This document shows positions 55,716 through 64,000 of a DNA stretch of 64,000 nt, piece after piece (the stretch's first letter is position 1; every line of letters starts with the position of its first letter). The translations under genes were made by a program, and so were the position numbers. Below the pieces are notes generated by a model. It did no database searches and had not been told where the DNA came from. It saw nothing but the letters and a program-made list of their open reading frames with translations. The stretch spans positions 248,001-312,000 of the forward strand of contig JAKLJL010000003.1 of assembly GCA_023151185.1 (NCBI GenBank). The letters are read 5' to 3'. The DNA comes from Bacteroidota bacterium (GTDB lineage: Bacteria; Bacteroidota; JABWAT01).

Positions 55716-57374
55716 ATGAGATTTTTTTACCTGTCCCTGACTGTACCGGCATTTTTTATCCTGTCCTGCCAAACCCTTTCCCCCGAACCGGCCCCCTCCG
55801 GTCAGGTAACGGTGACTGGCACTCCAGACCTCCTTCCCGACTCTGCCTCCGTTTTTACTGAAACCGGTCCGTCCGGTAAGGCTCTGTTCAGGGCTGATTC
55901 GCTTGAAGCCCGGCTTAGCTTTTATCTGGAGTCTCAGGATACACTTTCAGCGGTTCAGACCCTGACGTCTGCTCTGGATATTCTTTCTGCGGAACTGGAT
56001 TCCGGAACGGTGGATTATTCCCTGATCAAATCCCGGATTTCCCGTTATGACAGTCTGCTGGTCTCACTGGATCCGTCATTTTCTGCTGCTCCTGATACAC
56101 TGGCACTTCCTGATGATTCCGATATTGAAAACCTGACGGTCAACCGTGCTGAACTTGAACGGATGCTGACCGGGCTTGATACAACGGGCACCACCATCCG
56201 GCTGGACATTAACCCGATTGTGGAAAAACATATTGCCTACTTCCAGACCAGAGGACGGGACCGGTTTTTAACTTACCTGGAGCGGGCCGGGACTTACTTC
56301 CCGGTCATGCTGCCCATTCTGCAGGAAGAAGGGGCCCCGCCTGAGCTGATTTATCTGACCATGGTTGAGTCGGGCGTTAACCCGCTTGCCAAAAGCCGGG
56401 CCAAAGCGGTGGGTATCTGGCAGTTCATCCGGGGAACCGGGAAACTGTATGACCTCCGGGGAAATTTCTGGTACGATGAACGGCGGAATATCGAAAAATC
56501 AACCCGGGCATCTGCCCGTCATTTCAGGGATCTGATGGACATGTTTGATGACTGGCATCTTGCACTTGCCTCGTACAATTCCGGTGCCGGGCGGGTGAAA
56601 AAGGCAATCCGGCGGGCTAAGGGGAAACGGGATTTCTGGGAGATCAGACGGTTTCTTCCGAAAGAAACCCGGAATTATGTTCCTGCCTACATCGCCGCAA
56701 CCTTAATCGCAACCAATCCGGCCAAGTTCGGATTTCCCCCGATGAAATTTAATCCGGACTATCAGTTTGATGAAGCTGAGGTGAAAGGGAACGTCCCGCT
56801 TGATATGCTGGCTGTCCTGGCGGATACCAGTACCGGGTTTCTGCAGTTTTTAAATCCGGAACTGACCCGGCTCAGAACGCCTCCGGGTAAATCCAGCTAC
56901 ACACTCCGGATTCCCAAAGGAATGAAAGCCTCCTTTACAGAGGCGTATGCCGCAGTACCCGATTCTGTTTTTCAATCTGTTCTGACCCATACTACCCAGC
57001 CGGGAGAAACCATTCAGGGTATCTGCAAGGAATATGGCGTCACGCCCGCCATGCTTTCTGCAGAAAATCCAAAATTGGGGAAGGGAAAGGTTTTACCTGC
57101 TGGTCTTACCCTGACCATCCCTGTGGCCGAACCGGAGGGTGGTCATATGCTGTACAGCGATGTGGCCCATTACGGTCAGAAAGCTGCCGGCCGGGGCCGC
57201 GGCGTTGAAATTCCCGGCAAGGGAACACCTGTCATCTACAAAGTCAGGAAGGGGGATACTCTGGGCGCAATTGCCCAGCGGTACGGTGTAAAAACCAGCT
57301 CACTGAAAACCTGGAACGGAATATCCGGATCCACCATCCGTGCCGGGCAGAAACTGAAAATCTACAAAAAGTAA
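55716..57374 (+). CDS. mltD: MltD-like lytic transglycosylase with two LysM domains, lipoprotein
   Basis: This 552-residue protein has a lipobox ILSC (cysteine 18) and an SLT family 1 catalytic domain (about 165-340). The catalytic glutamate is in YLTMVESGVNP (near residue 218), followed by KAVGIWQFIRGTGKLYDL and LALASYNSGAGRVKKAI. Two C-terminal LysM domains (about 428-472 and 508-551, YKVRKGDTLGAIAQRYG) bind peptidoglycan. It cleaves the glycan strand to 1,6-anhydro ends in the periplasm. It is the last gene of the operon and is followed by a terminator. Confidence 0.92.
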   Translation: MRFFYLSLTVPAFFILSCQTLSPEPAPSGQVTVTGTPDLLPDSASVFTETGPSGKALFRADSLEARLSFYLESQDTLSAVQTLTSALDILSAELDSGTVDYSLIKSRISRYDSLLVSLDPSFSAAPDTLALPDDSDIENLTVNRAELERMLTGLDTTGTTIRLDINPIVEKHIAYFQTRGRDRFLTYLERAGTYFPVMLPILQEEGAPPELIYLTMVESGVNPLAKSRAKAVGIWQFIRGTGKLYDLRGNFWYDERRNIEKSTRASARHFRDLMDMFDDWHLALASYNSGAGRVKKAIRRAKGKRDFWEIRRFLPKETRNYVPAYIAATLIATNPAKFGFPPMKFNPDYQFDEAEVKGNVPLDMLAVLADTSTGFLQFLNPELTRLRTPPGKSSYTLRIPKGMKASFTEAYAAVPDSVFQSVLTHTTQPGETIQGICKEYGVTPAMLSAENPKLGKGKVLPAGLTLTIPVAEPEGGHMLYSDVAHYGQKAAGRGRGVEIPGKGTPVIYKVRKGDTLGAIAQRYGVKTSSLKTWNGISGSTIRAGQKLKIYKK

Positions 57375-57385
57375 ACTGACTCACC

Positions 57386-57409
57386 AAGCCGGGATCCGGT
57401 TCCCGGCTT
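57386..57409 (+). terminator. Rho-independent terminator
   Basis: A 9-bp stem AAGCCGGGA / TCCCGGCTT with a 6-base loop is followed by a pyrimidine-rich tail and ends the four-gene operon. Confidence 0.8.
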
Positions 57410-57496
57410 CTTCTTCCATTCTGATCATCTTTTCCTCATTCTGCTTCCAAACCTCTGTTTAAACTCTGATTTGAATTCTTTTGTCCCACCTGCAAA

Positions 57497-57508
57497 TGGA
57501 AGCGCTTT
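57497..57508. promoter_or_regulatory. LacI-family-like operator 1
   Basis: TGGAAGCGCTTT contains the palindrome AAGCGCTT (57500-57507), typical of LacI/GalR-family sites. It lies 230 bp (centre to centre) upstream of operator 2, a distance suited to looping. The stretch 57510-57670 is very A+T-rich without genes. Confidence 0.5.
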
Positions 57509-57682
57509 ATGGAATTCTGACGGTCCTCAGGGAGTTCAAATTTGTAATCCAGATCACATATTTTCGTTTCAATTATCACGGAATATAAATTAAGTAATAT
57601 TAAATAAAATCATAAAATATTGAATAATAAGGAGTTCCGAATAAAATATTATACCGCTTTATATGGCAAAACTTGACAACTC

Positions 57683-57711
57683 TTGACAATATCATCCTCC
57701 CTTCCTACCTT
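57683..57711 (+). promoter_or_regulatory. Amylase promoter (TTGACA-17-TACCTT)
   Basis: TTGACA at 57683 and TACCTTTTT at 57706 are 17 bases apart. The second box fits the TAnnTTTG-like form of FCB promoters. A second TTGACA is 10 bases upstream. The 75-bp A+T-only-like stretch before it may act as an UP element. Confidence 0.55.
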
Positions 57712-57726
57712 TTTCTCAAGACATAA

Positions 57727-57738
57727 TGGAAGCGCTTC
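57727..57738. promoter_or_regulatory. LacI-family-like operator 2, over the transcription start region
   Basis: TGGAAGCGCTTC, core palindrome AAGCGCTT at 57730-57737, repeats operator 1 exactly over 11 bases and lies about 16-26 bases after the -10-like box, where a repressor would block transcription. Confidence 0.6.
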
Positions 57739-57843
57739 TGCTTTCCTGGCTTCCGGTTCCAGCCGGAGGCACTGACTGACATCGCAATCAACCTGACATC
57801 GTTTGACCTCTTTTTTATGCCGGGTAAGATCAGTCAGAAAAAG

Positions 57844-57856
57844 TGGAACCGCTTTT
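57844..57856. promoter_or_regulatory. Weaker LacI-family-like operator 3
   Basis: TGGAACCGCTTTT differs from the other sites by one central base and lies in the 5' untranslated region, 117 bp from operator 2 and 32 bases before the start codon. Confidence 0.35.
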
Positions 57857-57888
57857 CTTTTGAATTTCAGAAAAACACGGAGGATAGA

Positions 57889-60800
57889 ATGAAATCGTTG
57901 AAACTGTTCATGACCCTGATCCTGGTTTCGGTCTCACTGTCTGCATCGGCACAGGACAAAACCATGCTTCAGGGATTTTACTGGGATGTGACTCCCGGTG
58001 GTGTCTGGTGGGATCAGTTGGGTGCAAAGGCTCCCGAACTTGGAACTGCCGGATTTGATGTGATCTGGATCCCGCCATTTTACAAAGGTGCAAGCGGAAC
58101 CAGCGATGTAGGGTATACGCCTTACGACTATTATGATCTGGGTAATTTCAACAGCAAGGGCGGGGATAATTACAACGACGGGAATACAACTGAAACCCGT
58201 TACGGATCCAAAACAGAACTGAAAAACATGATCACCGCTTTCCATTCTGCGAGTGTGCAGGTTTGGGGTGATATGGTTCTGAATCACCGGTCAGGCGGAA
58301 ATCTGGAATCCAACCCGTACACCGGCGGAAGCACCTGGACCCTTTTCCCGATTACAAAAGGTTCCAAACGGATTGCCTGGTCGGCAAACGGCTATAACTT
58401 CTTCTATCCGAATGCAACGGTAAATCCGACTAACACCGGCGATTTTTACTCTGAAGATCAACTGGGTGCACGGATGAAAATGTACACCAACTGGTTCGCC
58501 TATGACAATGCGTTGCATAACGGTGCCGGTGCAAATCTTCCTTACGGTGACTCCCTGATGGTTTGGGGTGACTGGGTAACCCGTGAACTGGGCCTGGATG
58601 GCTACCGGTTCGATTTTGTGAAGGGAATCCACCCTGAATATATGAAACGGTGGCTGAACTATGGTGCCATGAGAGGCAAGCCGTCAGTAGGTGAACACTG
58701 GGATTCTGCCCCGGCAGCCAAGGAATGGCTCCGTCAGACATCAAGCGGCGTTTCTTTCTATGGAACGGGGGGTCCTGTTGATGCAGCACCCGGCGCCTTT
58801 GACTTTGAACTCAGATACCGGTATCAGGATCTCTCAAACGGCGGTGATGCCTATGACGGCCGTAACGCCTTCCAGAATGCCGGACTCCACCGCACCTTTG
58901 GCGTTCCCTACGAAAAAATCTGGTCCTTTATCGAAAACCATGACTTCGACCGCAAAAACTATCAGGGACTGGTCACTATTGACGGGCACAACCCGATCGT
59001 CAACAAGAAAAACCTGCTGTACGCCCACATGCTGACCCTGCCGACCAATTCCCAGATCTGGTATCATGATGTGTATACCTACGGGATGAAGGATGAAATT
59101 TTTAAACTGGTTACCATCAAGCGGAAATTTGCAAAAGGATCTTACTCCATCCTGACCCTCGACGGAAGTCCGGTCTGGACTGATTCAAATGATGATCCGA
59201 AACAACTGTATGTTGCCCAGCGGGGCGGGACCGGCGGACAAACCGGCCTGATCGTTGCGGTTAACAAGCACTCCAGCCGCAATATCACCGTCTGGGTAAC
59301 CACCCAATGGGGCGGGAAACAACTGAAAGATATCACCGGACGGCATTCGAATATTATCTCCGTTCAGCCAGACGGCCGGGCCCCGATCAACTCAAATGCC
59401 AACAGTTACGCCATCTGGGTTCCGACAGATTACTCCCTCGGGCCATCTGCACCGGCTGTCGTGATTTCACCGGTTGGCGGTTCAATTTCTGGTTCCACTT
59501 CCATTACTCTGAGTGTCACCGGCGGTGTTGCTCCGGTAACAACCTATTACACACTCGACGGATCTGATCCGAAAACTTCGGCCACCCGCCTGACCTATTC
59601 TGCCCCGTTCACGATCAGTTCCTCAGTTACAGTTAAAGCGGCATCGGTTGGTTCTGATGGACAATGGTCTGCTGTTGACAGTCAAACCTACACACTGGTG
59701 ACGACCTCGTTCACCGTCCGGTTCAAGAAACCATCGGGCTGGGGTACCGGAGTGAATGTTCACTACTGGAACAAGCTGCCGGGCGGAACTGCCTCGACCT
59801 GGCCCGGAGTAGCCATGACTGCTGAAGCCAACAGTTGGTATGCCTACACGTTCAGCGCCACCACCTCGACGAGTCTTCTGTTTGTGGATGCGGCCAACCA
59901 GACCAATAAAACGGCCGACCTGACCCGGTCAGCCAACGGCTGGTATAAAGACGGCGTGTGGTACACCTCAAATCCGGATAACAACGTACCTGTTCTGACC
60001 GTTAATCCGGCCAGCCAGACCAGTGCAACAGCCCTGACGGTAACCATGTCTGCCACCGATGCAGACGGTGATGCGGTCTCGATTTATTACACCCAGGACG
60101 GGTCGACCCCGACGGCAGCCAGCACGAAGTATACCGCCTCTTTCAGTGTAAGTACTACGAAAACCATCAAGGCTATTGCCATTGATGCCCGTGGCGGAGC
60201 TTCTGCCGTCACCCAGCGGGATTACACCATCGGAACTGTAACCGGCCTGACGGTTCACTTCTGGAAACCGGCCAACTGGTCAGCAACGGTTAAAGTTCAC
60301 TACTGGAATACGGTTCCAACCTCAGCCGGCAGTACCACCTGGCCGGGAGTTACGGCAACAGCCGAAGGAGACGGCTGGTACAAGACCACCATTTCCGGAG
60401 CCACTTCTTCCTCCGTTATTTTCTCGGATAACGGATCCACCACCCTGAAAACGGCAGATCTGAGCCGGACGGGTGAAGGCTGGTACATCAACGGTACCTG
60501 GTATTCTGCCAAACCGTCGGTCCTGAAGATCCACTACCGGAATCTGTCGAACTGGGCATCGCCGACCATTTATTTCTGGAACACCGGTTCCGGTCAAACC
60601 AGCACCTGGCCGGGCAAAGCCATGGAACTGGAAAGCACCGGCTGGTATGTCTATCCGATCGTGGGGACTGCCTCGGCCTCGATCATCTTCAGCAATAACG
60701 GAGCCAGCCAGACTGCCAATCTGAGCCGGACGGGTGAAGGCTGGTATATGAACGGAACCTGGTATTCATCCAAACCGGCAGGGAAGGAAGAAGCTGAAAC

Positions 60801-61080
60801 CGGTGGACTTATTGCCGATCAGTTCATGCTCTTCCAGAACTATCCCAATCCGTTTAACCCGGCTACCAATATCGGATTTAACCTGGCTGCCGACGGATTT
60901 GTTACTCTGAAAATTTATGATGTTCTCGGAAAAGAAATTGCGGTTCTGGCCTCAGAACTCATGACGAAAGGCAATCATGTTCTTCCTTTTGATGCTGCAC
61001 ATCTGCCATCCGGGATTTATTTCTACCGGCTGGAAACCCAGGGACAGGTTCTGATTAAGAAAATGACTCTGATGAAATAA
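57889..61080 (+). CDS. Secreted multimodular alpha-amylase (GH13) with starch-binding modules and type IX sorting tail
   Basis: This 1063-residue enzyme has a signal peptide (SASAQ-DKT) and a GH13 domain (about 22-520) with nucleophile in GLDGYRFDFVKGI, acid/base in SVGEHWD and FIENHDFDR. It continues with a chitobiase-like beta domain, a CBM26-like starch-binding module (VNVHYWNKLPGG), a second beta domain and two more CBM26-like modules. It ends in a type IX secretion tail (LFQNYPNPFNPATNIGF to KKMTLMK). ATG 57889 has a GGAGG site; upstream in-frame codons are rejected because the signal peptide starts here. It degrades starch outside the cell or on its surface. Confidence 0.9.
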   Translation: MKSLKLFMTLILVSVSLSASAQDKTMLQGFYWDVTPGGVWWDQLGAKAPELGTAGFDVIWIPPFYKGASGTSDVGYTPYDYYDLGNFNSKGGDNYNDGNTTETRYGSKTELKNMITAFHSASVQVWGDMVLNHRSGGNLESNPYTGGSTWTLFPITKGSKRIAWSANGYNFFYPNATVNPTNTGDFYSEDQLGARMKMYTNWFAYDNALHNGAGANLPYGDSLMVWGDWVTRELGLDGYRFDFVKGIHPEYMKRWLNYGAMRGKPSVGEHWDSAPAAKEWLRQTSSGVSFYGTGGPVDAAPGAFDFELRYRYQDLSNGGDAYDGRNAFQNAGLHRTFGVPYEKIWSFIENHDFDRKNYQGLVTIDGHNPIVNKKNLLYAHMLTLPTNSQIWYHDVYTYGMKDEIFKLVTIKRKFAKGSYSILTLDGSPVWTDSNDDPKQLYVAQRGGTGGQTGLIVAVNKHSSRNITVWVTTQWGGKQLKDITGRHSNIISVQPDGRAPINSNANSYAIWVPTDYSLGPSAPAVVISPVGGSISGSTSITLSVTGGVAPVTTYYTLDGSDPKTSATRLTYSAPFTISSSVTVKAASVGSDGQWSAVDSQTYTLVTTSFTVRFKKPSGWGTGVNVHYWNKLPGGTASTWPGVAMTAEANSWYAYTFSATTSTSLLFVDAANQTNKTADLTRSANGWYKDGVWYTSNPDNNVPVLTVNPASQTSATALTVTMSATDADGDAVSIYYTQDGSTPTAASTKYTASFSVSTTKTIKAIAIDARGGASAVTQRDYTIGTVTGLTVHFWKPANWSATVKVHYWNTVPTSAGSTTWPGVTATAEGDGWYKTTISGATSSSVIFSDNGSTTLKTADLSRTGEGWYINGTWYSAKPSVLKIHYRNLSNWASPTIYFWNTGSGQTSTWPGKAMELESTGWYVYPIVGTASASIIFSNNGASQTANLSRTGEGWYMNGTWYSSKPAGKEEAETGGLIADQFMLFQNYPNPFNPATNIGFNLAADGFVTLKIYDVLGKEIAVLASELMTKGNHVLPFDAAHLPSGIYFYRLETQGQVLIKKMTLMK
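59710..60099 (+). repeat. 390-bp segment duplicated in the next amylase gene (copy 1)
   Basis: Encodes a CBM26-like module and the first part of the following beta domain. It matches 63611-64000 at all but about 14 positions; the first 240 bases differ at only three. Confidence 0.9.
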
Positions 61081-61090
61081 GCTGTCTGTT

Positions 61091-61118
61091 AAAGTCCCGC
61101 CGGAGCCGGCGGGACTTT
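61091..61118 (+). terminator. Strong stem-loop terminator
   Basis: A perfect 13-bp stem AAAGTCCCGCCGG / CCGGCGGGACTTT with a 2-base loop lies 10 bases after the amylase stop, separating it from the next amylase. Confidence 0.8.
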
Positions 61119-61186
61119 AACTCTGCCTTTCCGTACCTGTTTTAACCGCAATCACCCTATCCAATAAAAATCCTGAAGGAATAACC

Positions 61187-64000
61187 ATGCTGAAACGGTT
61201 ACCATTACTTCGGTTCGTCATTCTGCTCGGCTGCTGGCTGGCCGGACTGACCTCCACTCTGACTGCACAAACTTCCGATTTCCGTGAAGAAACCATTTAC
61301 TTTATCATTACCACCCGGTTTTATGATGGTGATCCGACCAATAACCGGCCAAATGAGTGGTGTTCCTATGATCCATCCAACCCGAACCGCCTGATATCGG
61401 ATCCGAATGATGTAACCTGGCGGGGAGATTTCAAGGGACTGATCCAGAAACTCGATTACATCAAGGATCTGGGGTTCACCGCAATCTGGATCACCCCGGT
61501 TGTTCAGAACAGAGGTCCGCTGGATTATCACGGTTATCATGCCTGGGATTTTACCAAAGTGGATCCCCGTTACGAATCACCAGGGGCAACTTTTCAGGAC
61601 CTGATCAATGCTGTTCATGCCAAAGGGATGAAACTGATTCTGGATATCGTTACCAACCACTCCGGCCGGTACGGAATCAAGGGAGTTGCCGAAATCAAGT
61701 ACAATACCGACCCAACCCAATCCTGGGGTAAAAACCTGGCCGGAACTGCCCTTCAGGATAACCCGAACTGGCAATATGACGGACTGACCAAAAACCCGGA
61801 TGACGGCAAGATCTGGAGCCGGGCCAATCTGGCTAAAATGCCGGCGCCGTATAACTCGAATCTCGCCGCCTACAACTGGCCATCCACCGAAAGTTTTGTG
61901 AACACGACCGATGCCAACTGGTTTCATCATTCCGGAAACGGATTTGCTCAGGGATGGGATGACACCACTAACCTGTACCAGCGGGCACTTGCCGGGGACT
62001 GCCCGGATTTAAATACTGAAAGTGTTCAGGTCAGAACCTACCTGGCCAATGCCTACAAGACCTTTATTCAAATGGGAGTTGATGCCCTTCGGTGGGATAC
62101 CATCAAACACATGAATAAAAACACCACCAATTATTTTATAGATCAGTTCAAAGCAGCCAAGCCGGGAATTTTCATTTTTGGTGAGGTGGCCCAGAAACGG
62201 CATGAACTCCACACGGTTACCGAAATCAACCCGCATTGGTATACCTGGCGGGGAGGAGTTGGTAATTCGGCAGCATCGGGAATGTCGGTCATTGACTTTT
62301 ATGGACAGGCAACCTTCCACAACGTTTTTGAATCCGGCGGATCGCTCAGCGGTGTTCAGGATGCTGCCCGGTATGACAACCTGTATTCCGATCCGTCCCA
62401 GTTGGTGACCTGGCTGGATAACCATGATTTCGGACCGAACAATGACTGGAACCGCCGGTTTGGCGGATCAACAGAAAACCTTGCCGCCTGTATGAACTTC
62501 ATGTTCACCTGGCGGGGGATTCCGTCTGTTTACTACGGAACCGAAATGGAATTCATGAAAGGGGCCTATACCGACATCCATGAATCGGCAGATATTGAAA
62601 AATCACTGAATCTGACCGGTCGTGCCTATTATGGTGATGCCATGGCTTCTGCCCCCAACCACAAAATCTATCAGCAGATTAAAAAGCTGAATGCCATCCG
62701 GAAAGCCGTTCCTGCCCTGCAGAAAGGATCCTGGTACTGGGGTGGCAACGGTGGCGGAAACGGGGTCGGATATGTTAGAGAATATGGATCAAGCTATGCT
62801 GTTGTCGGGCTGGCCAAAGACGGTCAGGTTACCTTTAACTTTTCAGGACTGAAATACAGCGGAACCTATAAAGATGCCGTGACCGGTGCATCAGTTAATG
62901 TTACAAACGGAAATCTGAGTTTTACAGTCAGTCCGTCATCGGCAGGAATCTATGTCTATAACGGACCCGGGCTGATCGGTGGTCTGGGTGTCGGATTCTT
63001 CCAGAATTCAGCTAACCCGGGATCCGGCGGCGGTGGCGGCGGATCAACTTCTACTGTAACCTTTACTCCATCTGCACCGGTTGCCGGCCAGAGTGTAACG
63101 GTCAATTACAACGGGTCACTTAACTCCCAGTCAGCGGTGAATCTGTACTGGGGATATGACACCTGGAAAGGGGTTACCACAACACCCATGACCAAGCAGG
63201 GGAACGGATCCTGGTCTGCAACCGTCACCGTTCCGGCTGCCGCAACTGCCACTTTCGACTGTGTGTTCAATAACGGAACCGGAACCTGGGATAACAACAA
63301 CAGTGCCGACTGGCATGCAACTGTAACTCCTAATTCGACCAACAATCCGCCAACTGTGGCAATTTCACCGGCAGGCGGCACCTTCAGCGGATCCGTTCAG
63401 GTTACTCTTTCTGCAACTGATGATCTTACTGCCAGTCCGGTCATTTACTACACAACCGATGGTACCACTCCGTCGTCTTCCAGCCCGCAATATGTCAGCC
63501 CGCTGACATTAACGGCTTCTGCAACCGTCAAGGCGATTGCTTATGATGGTGCTGGGCTGGGCTCTGCGGTTGTGTCGAAAGTCTTCACGGTAAATCCGGT
63601 AACCAACACCTTCACCGTCCGGTTCAAGAAACCATCGGGCTGGGGCACCGGAGTGAATGTTCACTACTGGAACAAGCTGCCGGGCGGAACTGCCTCGACC
63701 TGGCCCGGAGTAGCCATGACTGCTGAAGCCAACAGTTGGTATGCCTACACGTTCAGCGCCACCACCTCGACGAGTCTTCTGTTTGTGGATGCGGCCAACC
63801 AGGCCAATAAAACTGCCGACCTGACCCGGTCAGCCAACGGCTGGTATAAAGACGGCGTGTGGTACACCTCCAATCCGGATAACAATGTGCCGGTACTGAC
63901 CGTCAATCCGGCCAGCCAGACCAGTGCAACAGCCCTGACGGTAACCATGTCTGCCACCGATGCAGACGGAGATGCTGTCTCCATCTATTACACTCAGGAC
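61187..64000 (+). CDS. Second secreted multimodular amylase (GH13, cyclodextrin-glucanotransferase-like), 3' end outside window
   Basis: The open frame runs from ATG 61187 (ribosome binding site GAAGGA) to the window edge, 938 codons without a stop. After a signal peptide (TLTAQ-TSD) comes a GH13 domain with the CGTase-like opening ETIYFIITTRFYDGDPTNN. Active-site regions are LDIVTNHSG, DALRWDTIKHM (nucleophile), IFGEVAQ (acid/base) and WLDNHDFGP. After a GGGGGG linker follow a CBM25-like module (STVTFTPSAPVAGQ), a chitobiase-like domain and a CBM26-like module. The last of these and the start of the next beta domain are nearly identical to the upstream amylase. A type IX tail is expected beyond the edge. 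Confidence 0.9.
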   Translation, partial: MLKRLPLLRFVILLGCWLAGLTSTLTAQTSDFREETIYFIITTRFYDGDPTNNRPNEWCSYDPSNPNRLISDPNDVTWRGDFKGLIQKLDYIKDLGFTAIWITPVVQNRGPLDYHGYHAWDFTKVDPRYESPGATFQDLINAVHAKGMKLILDIVTNHSGRYGIKGVAEIKYNTDPTQSWGKNLAGTALQDNPNWQYDGLTKNPDDGKIWSRANLAKMPAPYNSNLAAYNWPSTESFVNTTDANWFHHSGNGFAQGWDDTTNLYQRALAGDCPDLNTESVQVRTYLANAYKTFIQMGVDALRWDTIKHMNKNTTNYFIDQFKAAKPGIFIFGEVAQKRHELHTVTEINPHWYTWRGGVGNSAASGMSVIDFYGQATFHNVFESGGSLSGVQDAARYDNLYSDPSQLVTWLDNHDFGPNNDWNRRFGGSTENLAACMNFMFTWRGIPSVYYGTEMEFMKGAYTDIHESADIEKSLNLTGRAYYGDAMASAPNHKIYQQIKKLNAIRKAVPALQKGSWYWGGNGGGNGVGYVREYGSSYAVVGLAKDGQVTFNFSGLKYSGTYKDAVTGASVNVTNGNLSFTVSPSSAGIYVYNGPGLIGGLGVGFFQNSANPGSGGGGGGSTSTVTFTPSAPVAGQSVTVNYNGSLNSQSAVNLYWGYDTWKGVTTTPMTKQGNGSWSATVTVPAAATATFDCVFNNGTGTWDNNNSADWHATVTPNSTNNPPTVAISPAGGTFSGSVQVTLSATDDLTASPVIYYTTDGTTPSSSSPQYVSPLTLTASATVKAIAYDGAGLGSAVVSKVFTVNPVTNTFTVRFKKPSGWGTGVNVHYWNKLPGGTASTWPGVAMTAEANSWYAYTFSATTSTSLLFVDAANQANKTADLTRSANGWYKDGVWYTSNPDNNVPVLTVNPASQTSATALTVTMSATDADGDAVSIYYTQD
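63611..64000 (+). repeat. 390-bp segment duplicated from the previous amylase gene (copy 2, may continue)
   Basis: Counterpart of 59710-60099 at an offset of 3901 bases, truncated by the window edge. Differences are mostly silent and cluster in the last third. Confidence 0.9.

Noticed and set aside
62009..62425. 138-codon minus-strand ORF near the window end
   Set aside because: Antisense to the second large amylase, which is open from 61187 to the edge.

Overview
The window looks like chromosome of a member of the FCB group (Bacteroidota and relatives such as Ignavibacteria, Kapabacteria or Calditrichota). The evidence is a type IX secretion-type C-terminal tail with the NPFNP motif on a secreted amylase, a TonB-dependent receptor with a carboxypeptidase-regulatory domain, a DUF4837 lipoprotein, many lipoproteins with Bacteroidota-like lipoboxes, and promoters with TAnnTTTG-like -7 boxes. 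Most genes are about 50% G+C and rich in CCGG-type codons. No ribosomal RNA and no phage genes are present. Species-level placement is not possible from sequence reading alone.

1-17.6 kb is mostly housekeeping. It opens with a DUF4442 protein and a divergent, apparently catalytically dead ATP-dependent DNA ligase homologue. A long minus-strand stretch follows with a small lipoprotein, a Bax-inhibitor-1 family protein, panC, arginase, accD, tsaB, the clpX-clpP-tig protein quality-control set, tRNA-Leu, a DUF4837 lipoprotein, a polyprenol/diacylglycerol kinase-like protein, ftsH, hpt, tilS, tRNA-Met, tRNA-fMet and a di-haem cytochrome c. 17.7-26.8 kb holds a secreted Dcp-type peptidase and, on the minus strand, a TonB receptor, a double-esterase fusion and a GH31 glycosidase that look like one carbohydrate-uptake operon. 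26.9-36.1 kb holds a fused B12-dependent mutase (IcmF), hemerythrin, patatin, a DUF2779 nuclease-like protein, polyphosphate glucokinase, a STAS protein and a cyclic 2,3-diphosphoglycerate synthase-like GTPase.

37.7-42.3 kb is the standout. It is an A+T-rich block (about one third G+C) that reads as an integron gene-cassette array without an integrase. There are two attC-like sites (about 40197-40332 and 41487-41622). For both cassettes that can be bounded on each side, the first bases are complementary to the cassette's own R'' box. Cassette 1 (37704-40326) carries a restriction-modification system: a beta-class N4-cytosine-type methyltransferase fused to a degenerate SNase-like domain, a small winged-helix-like protein and a MjaI-family (CTAG) endonuclease. 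Cassette 2 carries an unrecognised 376-aa protein, and cassette 3 a lipoprotein. Just to the left is a minisatellite of four 42-bp units, each with a TATCAnnnTGATA palindrome spaced exactly four helical turns apart. Imperfect 38-bp direct repeats flank the whole block.

42.7-64 kb returns to chromosomal composition. It holds a GH13 periplasmic amylase, a large hybrid histidine kinase, a four-gene operon (TPR protein, Pro/Glu-rich protein, acyl-CoA carboxylase beta subunit, MltD-like lytic transglycosylase) and two large secreted multimodular amylases with several starch-binding modules. The first of these has a promoter with LacI-family-like operators. The two share a 390-bp, about 96% identical segment. 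The second runs off the window end.
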